Below, one piece after another: positions 8,694 to 18,541 of a stretch of DNA of 64,000 nucleotides. A model generated the notes under the pieces. The model saw nothing but the letters and a program-made list of their open reading frames with translations, was not told the DNA's origin and searched no databases. The stretch's first letter is position 1, and every line of letters begins with the position of its first letter. Source of the stretch: Bacteroidota bacterium (GTDB lineage: Bacteria > Bacteroidota > Bacteroidia > AKYH767-A > OLB10); the NCBI GenBank assembly GCA_016722525.1, contig JADKJB010000034.1:255503-319502 (forward strand), read 5' to 3'. A program made the translations under genes and the position numbers.

Positions 8694-10196
8694 CTAAAAA
8701 CGGAATCCAACAGTAGTAACAACCCTATGGTCAGTGCGCTTATTGATAGACCCGGAAACAGCTTCATACGAAAGTGAGTAGGGACTATAAAACTCGCTTC
8801 GTTGTGAGTAGGCATAACCAATATCGACAAAATACTTCTTTTCCCTGTATCCGATGCCTCCTGTATAACTGATCATGTGTTGATCGGTTTCTTTTGTGGT
8901 ATATTTAGATTTAAAAGGAGAAGAATAAAAAGCAGCACCTGCCCTGAATGCAAATTTTTCATATTTCCATTCCATACCGCCTCTTAAATTAGAAGCAAAT
9001 CCATTATAATAGTTGTTGATAATTCTATTTTCAGCATTAAAATTGTAATCGCTTGCATCAAGGTTAGCTGCAGAATAATCTGTTAACTCATAATCAAAAC
9101 TTATTAGTCCAAATTGTCCAAAAATAAATGCTAAGCTGCCAATTGCTTTAAAAGGAGTTGTTAAATTATAAGAATAGGAACCTTGCCTGGAATCATAACT
9201 GTGAGCACTTCCATCACCAAAAGTGGAACTCATGCTTGCACGATAGCGGTCACTTAAATAATAATAGGTAGGAGTATGAATAGCAGCCCCAATTCGCACC
9301 CAATTGGCAGGTTTGAATATCAATCCGAATTTTGCATTAAAACCATTACCCCTTGTTTCAAAAGATTGATCATAAACCATTGCTTTAAAATCAATTAAAT
9401 TTAACGTGTCACCGCTTGTGATTTCATTATCCTTGTCTTTTTCCTGATAAGTGGATTCTTCTGTATAACTGATGTTGGGAAATGCAACTGTTACTCCAAA
9501 GTATAATTGATCGTTGTAACTACCTCCAAACCCAATAGAAAATTCACCCATTCCACCATTTGTTGAAATTGATTTCGACTGGTAAGCACCACCGTTAGGA
9601 ATTACCGAAATATATTGATTCAAATTCAAAACATCAAGATTTAGAAGATAAGTTTGATATGCCAGATCAGCATCAAAAGCATAATCTTCAAATAAATCAT
9701 CTTCTGTGGCACCTCCATTCAATTGTACTAAATCTGTAAATGAATCAAGAATAGAATTATTTTTGTTTTTTCCTTCAAAATAAGTGTCAGAATTAAAATT
9801 AGCTAATCGGTTATAACCTATTGCAAATCCAAATTGTTTCCAGCCGTTTTCTCTTTTATAAGGATAAGCAAATACTAAACCCAAATCCGGCATGTCAACG
9901 CTAAACTGGTTGTCCTCGTTGGTGTTACCTATAAATTCACTCTCTATTTGTCTGTTTTGAAAACCAAGAGAAAGTGAATTCAGATTTTTTTATACTCCAA
10001 TTCCTGCAGGGTTAGTGCTCAAAGTCGAAAAATCGGCACCCAATGCTCCAAAGGCACCACCCATTGAAAGTGATCTCGCTGTGGAGCCAAACATGCTCTG
10101 ACTATAACGTAATGCATCAATTTCATTTTGTGCCTTAAGTTGATAAGGACAAAAAAGGCATGCTATTAACATGCCTTTTAATAATTTCATCATCAT
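8694..10196 (-). CDS. OmpP1/FadL-like outer-membrane protein (one frameshift)
   Basis: FadL-like barrels carry hydrophobic compounds across the outer membrane. The N-terminal part (10196 to about 9990) has a signal peptide ending YQLKAQ, then NEIDALRYSQSMFGSTARSL and GGAFGALGADFSTLSTNPAG, the Bacteroidota OmpP1 signature. After a T homopolymer near 9985-9992 the frame changes and reads GFQNRQIESEFIGNTNEDNQ, continuing from 9893 as a beta-barrel that ends RTDHRVVTTVGFRF with a C-terminal Phe. Total about 500 residues, normal for the family. It lies 21 bases after the repeat-bearing lipoprotein on the same strand, so an operon is likely. The substrate is unknown. Confidence 0.85.
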
Positions 10197-10217
10197 TTAT
10201 ATTTAATAATTTTGAAC

Positions 10218-11941
10218 TTAAAGTGCGCGTCGGCCTCCATTGTTACTTCCATTACCTGAACCTGAAGATTGTCTTGGCTGGGTTGAAGGCTGGCTACTAT
10301 TGTTGGAAGGGGCTGAATAGCTATTGTCTCTTTTTGGTTGGCCTGAATTACCTTGCTGAGAATCAGGTCGGCTTTGGTTAGTTTTAGGAGCACTTCTAGG
10401 ACTTCCATAATCAGGTGACTTAGGTTCATTCTTTATTGATTGCTGACTCATAGTTCCTCTTGGAGTACTGTAAGAAGGATTTGAAGGCTTAGGATCAAAG
10501 TGTTTCCTCTTGGAGTACTATAAGAAGGATTTGAAGGCTTAGGATCAGAGGTGTTTCCTCTTGGAGTGCTATAAGAAGGATTTGAAGGCTTAGGATCAGA
10601 AGTGTTTCCTCTTGGAGTACTATAAGAAGGATTTGAAGGCTTAGGATCAGAGGTGTTTCCTCTTGGAGTGCTATAAGAAGGATTTGAAGGCTTAGGATCA
10701 GACGTGTTTCCTCTTGGAGTACTGTAAGAAGGATTTGAAGGCTTAGGATCAGAAGTGTTGCCTCTTGGAGTGCTATTTGAAGGATTCATTGGCCTGGGAT
10801 CAGAGGTGTTACCTTTGGAAGGACTGTTAGTAGTATTGCCTTTAACAGGGTTTGAAGAATTATTTCGAGGGTCAGTGGAATAATTCGAAGGATTGTTATT
10901 TCCTTTAGAAGGAACATTGTCACCTTTACCTGAACCTGTTGATGGATTCATTGGTCTAGGGTCTGAAACATTATCATTTCCTTTGCCTGTGTTATCCTTG
11001 TCTGTTGCCGGGTTCATTGGTCTTGGATCAGATGAGTAGTTGTTATCTTTAATTGCATCAGTTTTGCCTGGTATTCCTGCAGGATTCATTGGCCTTGGAT
11101 CCGAATAAGTGTTTTTGATTACAGGCACTGCAGCACGATCTGGTTTTACAGAATTCTCATATAATTGCCCAATGCTATTATTACCAGAAGTAACCAGATT
11201 TCCCCCATCTCTTCTCCTAGGACCATAATAAGTACTTGCATTATCATAGCTGTTATAATAATAAGGATTTGAATAGTTGCCATACATTCCATCATAATAC
11301 CCATTCCAGTATCCGTTATTGTAACCATTGTTGTATCCGTTCCAATAGGAATTATAAAATGGCGAATAAGCATAAGGGTTATACCATGGAGTATACCAGG
11401 GGTTATAACCATAATAGCTATAAGGAGTGTAACAATAGTTATAGTAGGAAGTGAAATGAGGAGTCCACCAGTTGTAGCCTAAATAGATACTAACACCATA
11501 AGAATATGGGTTGTAATCATACCAGTAGGAATTGGTAAAGTAGTTGTCGTAATAACCATAACCAAAACCGATGTTGGTATGGAATCTCCTTAGTCGTGAT
11601 GAATAGGCATAATCATAGTAATCATCATCATTATAATAATAATTATTAGTTACATTTGTATTGCCATTCTCATCTGTAGTAGTTGTTGTTGATGATGGTT
11701 GATTTTCTCCATTATAATCAAACCTTGAATTTTGATCCTGAGCCGGAGCAGCTGAATATTCTGAAGGAGCCGTGGTGGTCTGTTCAGAGGTTTCAGGAGT
11801 AGAATTTCTTTCGTAAACAGCATCATTGGATGAATAATATACATCATCATAATTTCCTGAACCGGATCTTGCCATCTTTTGAGATGAACAGGCGCTCAGC
11901 AAAACAACAGCTGATAAAACCGGAATAATTAATGCTTTCAT
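10218..11941 (-). CDS. Tyr/Asn-rich lipoprotein with C-terminal 17-residue tandem repeats (one frameshift)
   Basis: Start ATG at 11941 (MKALIIPVLSAVVLLSACSS) gives a clean signal peptide and lipobox (LLSAC). Next come a Ser/Thr/Asp-rich linker (residues about 20-110), a region very rich in Tyr, Asn, Gly and Trp (about 110-235, for example YNPWYTPWYNPYAYSPFYNS), then a Pro/Asn/Ser linker with repeated DPRPMNP motifs, and finally 17-residue repeats (GNTSDPKPSNPSYSTPR). The frame is lost in the last repeat near 10493-10500, after which another frame continues MSQQSIKNEPKSPDYGSPRS to a basic end GGRRAL at 10218. About 575 residues in total. It is probably surface-exposed, with a low-complexity adhesive or structural role. 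That role is inference. Confidence 0.72.
10454..10809. repeat. 51-bp tandem repeat, seven units, inside the lipoprotein gene
   Basis: Units start at 10454, 10504, 10555, 10606, 10657, 10708 and 10759, each beginning TTCCTCTTGGAGT or a close variant. Unit 1 is 50 bases, one short, which causes the frameshift. The others are 51 bases and encode 17 residues each (GNTSDPKPSNPSYSTPR). Unit 7 is divergent and grades into DPRPMNP repeats. Variant positions alternate between units (AGTACT/AGTGCT and CAGAGG/CAGAAG), so units 2-3 and 4-5 look like copies of a 102-bp dimer. Confidence 0.93.
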
Positions 11942-12080
11942 GATAATTGATTTTAAAGGGTTTGATTGAATTTTCAAAATATGGTTTAACACTAAATTGT
12001 AAATGTGGTAATTCTTTCACAATTTTGTCACACCTTATCTAAAACAAAATCCATACCAATTTATTTTTCAAAAATATCCA

Positions 12081-13556
12081 ATGGGAAAAGAAATAACAAG
12101 CAGGGCAGCCAACTATTCTGAATGGTACCAAGACCTGGTAATTAAAGCTGATCTGGCTGAAAACTCCGCAGTACGGGGTTGTATGGTTATAAAACCTTAC
12201 GGCTACGCCATTTGGGAAAAGATGCAACAAGCTCTTGATAAGATGTTTAAGGATACTGGACATTCAAACGCCTATTTTCCTTTATTTATTCCAAAGTCTT
12301 TTTTTGCAAAGGAAGCTGCTCATATTGAAGGGTTTGCCAAAGAATGTGCCGTCGTTACCCATTATCGCCTTCGCAATACCAAGGATGGCAAAGGGATTGA
12401 AGTGGATCCTGATGCTAAACTTGAAGAAGAGCTCATTATTCGACCAACTTCTGAAACCATTATCTGGAACACTTATCGAAATTGGATTCAATCTTACCGT
12501 GATTTACCTTTGTTAATCAATCAATGGGCAAATGTGGTGCGCTGGGAAATGCGAACCCGGCTTTTTTTAAGAACGGCTGAATTTCTTTGGCAGGAAGGAC
12601 ATACTGCTCATGCAACAGCAGAAGAAGCGGTGGAAGAAACCCGCAAAATGTTGGATGTTTATGCTGAATTTGCTGAAAAATGGATGGGTGTACCTGTCAT
12701 TAAAGGAATTAAAACTGCCAACGAACGGTTTGCCGGTGCCGTAGATACTTTTTGTATTGAAGCTCTAATGCAAGATGGAAAAGCGTTACAAGCAGGTACA
12801 TCTCATTTTTTAGGGCAAAATTTTGCGAAAGCTTTTGATGTAAAATTTACCAATAAACAGGGTGTCCAAGAATATGTATGGGCAACATCCTGGGGTGTCT
12901 CAACTCGCCTGATGGGTGCTCTGGTGATGGCACATTCCGACGACGATGGTCTTGTGCTGCCTCCTAAATTAGCTCCAATTCAAGTAGTCATTATCCCAAT
13001 TTATAAAACAGACGAACAGTTGGCACTGTTGAGTGATTATGCATTAAACATAAAAAAATCTCTCGAAAATAGGGGTATATCAGTAAAATTTGATAACCGT
13101 GATACTCACAAACCAGGTTGGAAATTTGCTGAATACGAACTTAAAGGTGTTCCTGTCAGAATTGCTGTTGGTCCACGTGATCTTGAAAATAATACTGTTG
13201 AAGTGGCTCGTCGCGATACTAAAGAAAAAAGCAGTTATCAAGTCACAGATCTTGATATTAAGATTGAAAATCTATTAAATCAAATCCAAGATAACATTTA
13301 CAACAAAGCTTTGAATTTCCGTGATAACAGCACCTGGAAGGCAGATTCTTTTGAGGAATTCGTTGATATATTGGATAACAAAGGAGGGTTTGTGTATGCA
13401 CATTGGGATGGTACTACTGAAACCGAATTGAAGATAAAAGAATTGACAAAGGCTACCATCAGGTGCATTACACTTGACAATAAGCCTGAAGATGGAAAAT
13501 GCATTCTCACAGGGAATCCATCCTCTCAAAGAGTGCTATTTGCACGAGCTTATTAA
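12081..13556 (+). CDS. proS: Prolyl-tRNA synthetase, archaeal/eukaryotic-like short form
   Basis: Charges tRNA-Pro with proline in the cytoplasm. 491 residues is the size of the short type-3 enzyme that lacks the bacterial editing insertion. Class II motifs are visible: the motif 1 region with NAYFPLFIPKSFF (about 71-83), motif 2 RWEMRTRLFLRTAEFLWQEG (about 155-174) and motif 3 near WATSWGVSTRLMGALVMAHS (about 273-292). The anticodon-binding domain follows (APIQVVIIPIYK), with the C-terminal zinc-like domain characteristic of the type ending QRVLFARAY. The start gives MGKEITSRAANYSEWYQDLV, as in relatives. No SD is seen. Confidence 0.97.
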   Translation: MGKEITSRAANYSEWYQDLVIKADLAENSAVRGCMVIKPYGYAIWEKMQQALDKMFKDTGHSNAYFPLFIPKSFFAKEAAHIEGFAKECAVVTHYRLRNTKDGKGIEVDPDAKLEEELIIRPTSETIIWNTYRNWIQSYRDLPLLINQWANVVRWEMRTRLFLRTAEFLWQEGHTAHATAEEAVEETRKMLDVYAEFAEKWMGVPVIKGIKTANERFAGAVDTFCIEALMQDGKALQAGTSHFLGQNFAKAFDVKFTNKQGVQEYVWATSWGVSTRLMGALVMAHSDDDGLVLPPKLAPIQVVIIPIYKTDEQLALLSDYALNIKKSLENRGISVKFDNRDTHKPGWKFAEYELKGVPVRIAVGPRDLENNTVEVARRDTKEKSSYQVTDLDIKIENLLNQIQDNIYNKALNFRDNSTWKADSFEEFVDILDNKGGFVYAHWDGTTETELKIKELTKATIRCITLDNKPEDGKCILTGNPSSQRVLFARAY

Positions 13557-13581
13557 AGTATTGAATTAATAATTATACAAC

Positions 13582-14276
13582 ATGGAAAAGGGTCCCTCAT
13601 TTTTGATTTGATATTAACTTCACTCATTGAAAAAGGGCCGATCAAAGCTGAAGTATATCATAAAACAGAGGAGGCTTTTAACAATATAAAACTGGTACTA
13701 AGGAAACTCGAATCCCAGTTGCAACAAGCAATGGCTGTTGTTGATAAAAGAGTTGTTATCAAATATACTGAAAGGAGTTTGTTTGATCTGGAATTTAAAA
13801 TATCCGACGACATTCTCATTTTTTCAATGCACACCGATGCTTTTACTTTTCCCGAAAGTCATCCTATTTGGAAAACCTCCTATTTGAATGATCAGAAATT
13901 AAGATCCTATTGTGGTTTAATCTCCATCTACAACTTTTTGACCGATTCTATAAAATACAACAGAACAAATGATGTTGGCGTTCTTATTGCCAGAATTTTT
14001 GTGAATTCAGAAAATCATTTTTTTGTGGAAGGTAAGCGCCAATTAGGCTTTTTATTCAATGATTTTGAATCGGATCTTTTGTTGGAACAGCGCATACGTG
14101 ATTTAGTAGAAAATGCCATTATTTACAGTCTCAATTACGACATTCTAACCCCTCCCTATGAACAGGTTAGGTTGATTTCAGTACAGGATTTAATAGACAA
14201 AAACCTGTCGAGTGTTATTAGCACCGGAAAAAGGCTTGGGTTCAAGCTGCAATCTGATTCGGACATTATCAAGTGA
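13582..14276 (+). CDS. Conserved hypothetical protein, cytoplasmic (possible frameshift at the start)
   Basis: I do not recognise this family with certainty. The main frame (from 13608) lacks an ATG at its start. An ATG at 13582 gives MEKGPSF and joins the main frame (FDLILTSLIEKGPIKAEVYH) if one T is missing in the run at 13599-13604, so the true start is probably 13582. About 231 residues, no signal peptide or membrane segment. An early helical part (EEAFNNIKLVLRKLESQLQQ) precedes mixed alpha/beta sequence with HPIWKTSYLNDQKLRSYCGL and a conserved-looking FVEGKRQLGFLFNDFE. It follows proS by 25 bases and may be co-transcribed. Confidence 0.6.
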
Positions 14277-14292
14277 TTTTTTTTAAGTATTG

Positions 14293-14323
14293 TTGGTAAT
14301 TACCTGCCTTTTATTTACTTTTG
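14293..14323 (+). promoter_or_regulatory. Promoter of tRNA-Glu (TTG-N20-TACTTTTG)
   Basis: TTG at 14293-14295 and TACTTTTG at 14316-14323, 20 bases apart, match the Bacteroidota -33/-7 arrangement. The mature tRNA starts 31 bases downstream. Confidence 0.65.
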
Positions 14324-14353
14324 CAACCTCTTTTACAAAAAGAGAAATTATTC

Positions 14354-14426
14354 GGCCCGTTCGTCTAGGGGTCTAGGACATCTCCCTTTCACGGAGGAAA
14401 CACGGGTTCGATTCCCGTACGGGCTA
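14354..14426 (+). tRNA. tRNA-Glu (anticodon TTC)
   Basis: The acceptor stem GGCCCGT pairs with ACGGGCT at 14419-14425, with a first-pair G-U wobble and an A discriminator. The anticodon loop CTTTCAC contains TTC, and the T arm ACGGGTTCGATTCCCGT is perfect. CCA is not encoded. Size 73 nt. Confidence 0.96.
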
Positions 14427-14476
14427 CATTATCAGTACCTTAAAAAAGGAAATAGTATTAACAAACCATCAAAAAA

Positions 14477-14731
14477 ATGGCTAATCACAAATCCGCTGAA
14501 AAGCGTATCAGAGCAAACGAAGCAAAGCAGGATCGTAACAAGTATCAGGCTAAAACTATGCGTAATGCATTAAAAGGCCTCAGGTCAACTAAAGACAAAA
14601 AAGCTGCCTCGGAATTGCTTCCCGGAGTTTCTGCAATGCTTGATAAACTTGCAAAAAAGAATGTTATTCATAAAAGCAAAGCTGCCAATTTAAAGTCGAA
14701 ACTAACCAAAATGGTGAACGGACTGGCCTAA
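14477..14731 (+). CDS. rpsT: 30S ribosomal protein bS20
   Basis: 84 residues, the usual size. A small basic helical protein that binds 16S rRNA early in 30S assembly. Conserved N-terminus MANHKSAEKRIRANEAKQDR and C-terminal VIHKSKAANLKSKLTKMVNG are clear. It lies 50 bases after tRNA-Glu and has a terminator directly behind it, so it may share the tRNA promoter. Confidence 0.97.
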   Translation: MANHKSAEKRIRANEAKQDRNKYQAKTMRNALKGLRSTKDKKAASELLPGVSAMLDKLAKKNVIHKSKAANLKSKLTKMVNGLA

Positions 14732-14758
14732 CTAAGTTTTTATTAAAAGAATAAATTT

Positions 14759-14786
14759 TAAACCTTCCTGATTTCGGGGAGGTTTT
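14759..14786 (+). terminator. Terminator after rpsT
   Basis: AAACCTTCC, a short loop and GGGAGGTTT form a stem with one wobble pair, followed by TTG and T-rich sequence. Confidence 0.6.
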
Positions 14787-14822
14787 GTAGTTTTACACTG
14801 AACTTTTTTATTTCAGCTTTTT

Positions 14823-15509
14823 ATGGAAATTTCTTCAATCAAAGCCTGGGCAGAAGCCGATCGCCCCAGAGAGAAAATGATTAATCAGGGTCGGCACACA
14901 CTCACAGATTCTGAACTTCTTGCAATTTTACTCAGAAGTGGTTCCGGTAGTGAATCGGCTGTTGAACTCTCGAGACGAATACTTCAGAGTGTCCAGAATG
15001 ACCTTACCAGACTATCTCGCTTAACTGTTAATGAGCTGTCGAAGTTTAAGGGAATGGGGAATGTGAAGTCAATAACCATTATTGCAGCGCTCGAATTAGG
15101 TAGGCGTCGAAGGTTAGCCGAAGGCACCAAAAACACTAAAATCAGTTCCAGTACAGATGCTGCTGAGCTTTTTTTACCCGATTTAAGTGACCTCCTTTAT
15201 GAAGAATTTTGGATACTTTTATTGAACAGGGCGAACCATATAATATCCAAAATTCAAATTAGTAAAGGAGGGGTAACCGGCACTGTTGTAGATCCTAAAC
15301 TTATTTTTAAGGCTGCTGTTGAATCAACCGCATCAGGAATAATTCTTTTTCACAATCACCCCAGTGGCAATAAGCAGCCTAGCGATGCCGATATTTCTCT
15401 AACAAAAAAGCTTCGGGAAGCCGGAAATCTACTTGATATTCAAGTGCTTGATCACATTATCATTGCAGGGAACTCCTTTTATAGTTTTGCAGATGAAGGA
15501 AGATTGTAA
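14823..15509 (+). CDS. radC: RadC-family JAB/MPN metalloprotein
   Basis: RadC proteins are metal-binding JAMM-fold proteins, long named DNA repair proteins although the biochemical role is unsettled. 228 residues, the family size. An N-terminal helix-hairpin-helix region (SKFKGMGNVKSITIIAALEL, about 72-91) precedes the JAMM domain, whose motif HNHPSGNKQPSDAD (about 177-190) is complete, with the upstream acidic residue in LLYEEFWILLLNRAN. The start at 14823 gives MEISSIKAWAEADRPREKMI, as in relatives. Confidence 0.95.
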   Translation: MEISSIKAWAEADRPREKMINQGRHTLTDSELLAILLRSGSGSESAVELSRRILQSVQNDLTRLSRLTVNELSKFKGMGNVKSITIIAALELGRRRRLAEGTKNTKISSSTDAAELFLPDLSDLLYEEFWILLLNRANHIISKIQISKGGVTGTVVDPKLIFKAAVESTASGIILFHNHPSGNKQPSDADISLTKKLREAGNLLDIQVLDHIIIAGNSFYSFADEGRL

Positions 15510-15574
15510 GTGATAAAACCCTCTTCATTAAAACTACTTGAAAGGATTGTTTAATTTAGCACTTTCCCTGAAGT

Positions 15575-16886
15575 ATGCCTACTGAAAACTTAACAATACT
15601 AACTACTGGTGTTACTCCCCGGTTGAAGTATACTTTTGATTTAATATTTAAAGAATTGCTTGGCATTTCCTACACTTTTGTTCATAATCAACAACAGTTT
15701 CTGAATTGCAAAGGTCCAAGACTCACTTATGGTGATCAGCAAATAAGTGATGAAATTTTTATTTATGCTTCAAAACTGCTTTTTGAAAAAGGAATAGAGG
15801 ATCAACAAATTTCTGTTTTTGATTGGAATGGAGTTAAAGCTTTTTTTGCTACACACCCTAAATATGTTTTCCCATTCGACCCATTTGCCGCATCTTTTTA
15901 TCTGGTGAGCAGATATGAAGAATACCTTCCTCACTTAAGAGATTCTCACGACAGATATGAAACGACTGAAAGTCTTTCTTTCAAAAGAATTTTTAGGAAA
16001 ACCTTTGGTAAACATCTATGCTATAATGATCCGTGATCAGCTCAAACTGCGTTTTCCTGGCATGGTTTTTCCGGAAAAAAAATACAGATTCATTTCCACC
16101 ATTGATATAGATAATGCCTGGGCCTATTTGGAAAAAGGTTTTATGCGCACTACCGGAGCCTATGCCCGTGCAATTTTTAGCTTCAATTTAAACGAAATAG
16201 TGGAACGGACTCGTGTTTTGTTAGGAATGGAAAAAGATCCTTATGACACTTACGAACTTCAATTTGAGTTGCAAAGGAAGTTTAAGTTCAAATCAATTTA
16301 TTTTTTTTTACTAGGTGAATATGGACTCAATGATAAAAATGTCCCTATTGATTCTCGTAAATTTCGTTCTCTGATTAAATCAATTGCTGATTACGCTGAA
16401 GCAGGGATTCATCCGTCGTATGGTTCTAATAAAAACCCTTCACGGCTAAAGAAAGAATTAAATGAACTTTCTAAAATTCTTAAACGGGAAGTAACAAAAA
16501 GCAGGCAACATTTTCTGGTTTTGAAGTTGCCGGAAACTTACAGACGACTGATAGAGTTAGATATCACAGATGATTATACTATGGGTTATGCTTTGCAGGT
16601 AGGATTTAGAGCTAGTATCTGTTCTCCATATTATTTTTATGATCTCGATAATGAGCAAATAACCAGTCTAAAAATTCATCCATTTGCTGTTATGGATGCA
16701 ACTTTAAAATATTACATGAAGATTGATCCTGCTGCTGCAATGAATCATATTCTTCCATTAATTGATGAGGTTCGAAAGGTTAACGGTGATTTTGTAAGCC
16801 TTTGGCATAATGAATCACTTTCAGAGAATAAAATCTGGGAAGGGTGGCGTAAAGTTTATGAAGATATGTTAGCTGCTGCTTCCTGA
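15575..16886 (+). CDS. Polysaccharide deacetylase family protein (one frameshift)
   Basis: Carbohydrate esterase-like protein that may remove N- or O-acetyl groups from a glycan. The first part (15575 to about 15985) is the N-terminal domain seen in Bacteroidota members (YTFDLIFKELLGISYTFVHN, and PFDPFAASFYLVSRYEEYLP). One missing A in the AAAA run near 15982-15986 shifts the frame, and the second frame continues EFLGKPLVNIYAIMIRDQLK. The deacetylase-like core follows with STIDIDNAW (an acidic metal-site candidate) and YAEAGIHPSYGSNKNPSRLK (His/Ser region). The end is FVSLWHNESLSENKIWEGWR. About 437 residues in total. It is followed by a GNAT gene at 17 bases. Confidence 0.82.
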
Positions 16887-16903
16887 AAAACAGACGATTG
16901 ATT

Positions 16904-17818
16904 ATGATCAAGTACCTTAAGCACCACCAAATAGATAAAGCTTTGTGGGATGAAACCATTAAAAATGCTTCTAATGGAATCATCTATGGCTATTCTTGGT
17001 ATCTTGACATAGTTTGTAAAAACTGGGAGGCAATGGTAGCCACTGATTATACAGTCGTTATGCCTATCACCCGTGGCAGAAAGTATTTGATGGATTATAT
17101 TTACCCTCCCTTTTTCATACAACAATTAGGAGTGTTTTCCATTCAACCAATTAGTTCAGAATTATGTAATTTGTTTTTGAACTCCATACCTACTGTATTC
17201 AGATATATTGAAATGAACCTCCATTCAACGAACATTTGGATTCCTGATTCATTTTCTTCAAAGCAAAATAAAAATCATATTCTTGATCTTGATGTTGATT
17301 ATCAATCAATTTGGAATAATTATAGCGAAAATCACCAGAGAAATCTTAAAAAAGCACGTAAAAACAATTTACATATTTTCAAATCCGCCAATGCAAATGA
17401 CGTTATCACCCTATTTAGGAATAATCGAGGTCGGTTCTTAGTCAATCTTCAGAATGAGCATTATGCGATGCTGAATGAACTTGTTGATGCAGCTGCTACC
17501 AGAAATATGTCAAAAGTATGGATAGTGAATAATCAATATGGAATCCCGCTGGCTGGGGCAGTTTTTTTTGAAAGTCATCAAAGTGGAATTTTCATTTTTT
17601 CTGGTGTCTCCGGGGAGGGCAAGTCTCTTTCGGCAATGCATTTTCTGATTGATGAGTACATACAACAAAACTCGAATCGTCTAAAAACTCTCGATTTTGA
17701 AGGATCCAATGATCCTGAATTAGCTCGATTTTATAAAGGATTCGGTTCATCGGAATTTGTATATTTACAAATTAGAAAAAACCAACTACCACCACCCTGG
17801 AAATGGTTTAAAAATTAA
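16904..17818 (+). CDS. GNAT-family acyltransferase (FemAB/BioF2-like)
   Basis: Start ATG 16904 preferred over TTG 16898. About 304 residues form the two-lobed GNAT arrangement of FemAB-like proteins: an N-terminal lobe (KALWDETIKNASNGIIYGYS, YPPFFIQQLGVF) and a C-terminal lobe with SENHQRNLKKARKNNLHIFK and IPLAGAVFFESHQSGIFIFS, ending in the DFEGSNDPELARFYKGFGSS motif that recurs in this family. Likely an aminoacyl or acyl transfer to a cell-wall or lipid acceptor. The substrate is not readable. It lies between the deacetylase and upp with short gaps and is probably co-transcribed with both. Confidence 0.8.
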   Translation: MIKYLKHHQIDKALWDETIKNASNGIIYGYSWYLDIVCKNWEAMVATDYTVVMPITRGRKYLMDYIYPPFFIQQLGVFSIQPISSELCNLFLNSIPTVFRYIEMNLHSTNIWIPDSFSSKQNKNHILDLDVDYQSIWNNYSENHQRNLKKARKNNLHIFKSANANDVITLFRNNRGRFLVNLQNEHYAMLNELVDAAATRNMSKVWIVNNQYGIPLAGAVFFESHQSGIFIFSGVSGEGKSLSAMHFLIDEYIQQNSNRLKTLDFEGSNDPELARFYKGFGSSEFVYLQIRKNQLPPPWKWFKN

Positions 17819-17837
17819 TCACTTTAAAGACTCAAGC

Positions 17838-18485
17838 ATGGTAAATATTCTAAATCAGCAAAATTCAATTCTGAACAGATTTATTGCAGAAATCCGTGAT
17901 GCAGTTATTCAGAAGGACCGAATGAGATTCAGGCGAAACCTTGAAAGAATAGGAGAAATTGCTGCTTTTGAAATCAGTAAAAAAATGGAATATCACAATA
18001 AAGAAGTGATTACGCCATTAGGTATTGCCACTGTGTCTGTTCCTAAATCAGAACCTGTTTTAGCTACCATTCTGAGGGCCGGACTACCACTCCACCAGGG
18101 CTTGTTAAATTATTTTGATCATGCTGATAATGCCTTTATTTCAGCCTATCGGAAACATCACAAAGATGGAAGTTTCGATATCAGTCTGGAATATGTTTCA
18201 TCTCCCTTGTTAACAAATCGGTTGGTCATTCTTTCCGACCCAATGCTTGCAACTGGCCAATCAATAGTAATGACTTATAAAGCGATGCTGGAAAAGGGGC
18301 GCCCTGCTCATACACATATTGTAGTTGCCTTGGCAAGCACCCAAGGTGTTGAATATGTGAAAAAGCACTTGCCTTTAGGCATTACACTTTGGATAGGCGC
18401 GGTGGATGAGGAGTTGACAGCTCAATCGTACATAGTGCCTGGTTTAGGTGATGCAGGAGATCTTGCATTTGGCGAGAAAAGCTGA
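17838..18485 (+). CDS. upp: Uracil phosphoribosyltransferase
   Basis: Makes UMP from uracil and PRPP in pyrimidine salvage. About 215 residues from the ATG at 17838 (MVNILNQQNSILNRFIAEIR). The earlier in-frame Met would overlap the preceding gene. PRPP-site sequence is RLVILSDPMLATGQSIVMTY (about 132-151), and the uracil-binding C-terminus is near YIVPGLGDAGDLAFGEKS, ending close to the stop as usual. Confidence 0.95.
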   Translation: MVNILNQQNSILNRFIAEIRDAVIQKDRMRFRRNLERIGEIAAFEISKKMEYHNKEVITPLGIATVSVPKSEPVLATILRAGLPLHQGLLNYFDHADNAFISAYRKHHKDGSFDISLEYVSSPLLTNRLVILSDPMLATGQSIVMTYKAMLEKGRPAHTHIVVALASTQGVEYVKKHLPLGITLWIGAVDEELTAQSYIVPGLGDAGDLAFGEKS

Positions 18486-18541
18486 TTTTTTGAGAACATC
18501 TTTGAATGGCCAGCGTTAAACAGAATTGGTATTAAATTTAC

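Noticed and set aside
10160..10451. Rightward and alternate-frame ORFs over 10.2-10.4 kb
   Set aside because: They are shadows of the C-terminus of the repeat-bearing lipoprotein; one leftward frame there (10218-10451) is its real end after a frameshift.
10454..10809. CRISPR array
   Set aside because: The 51-bp units are contiguous, without unique spacers, and encode an in-frame peptide repeat.
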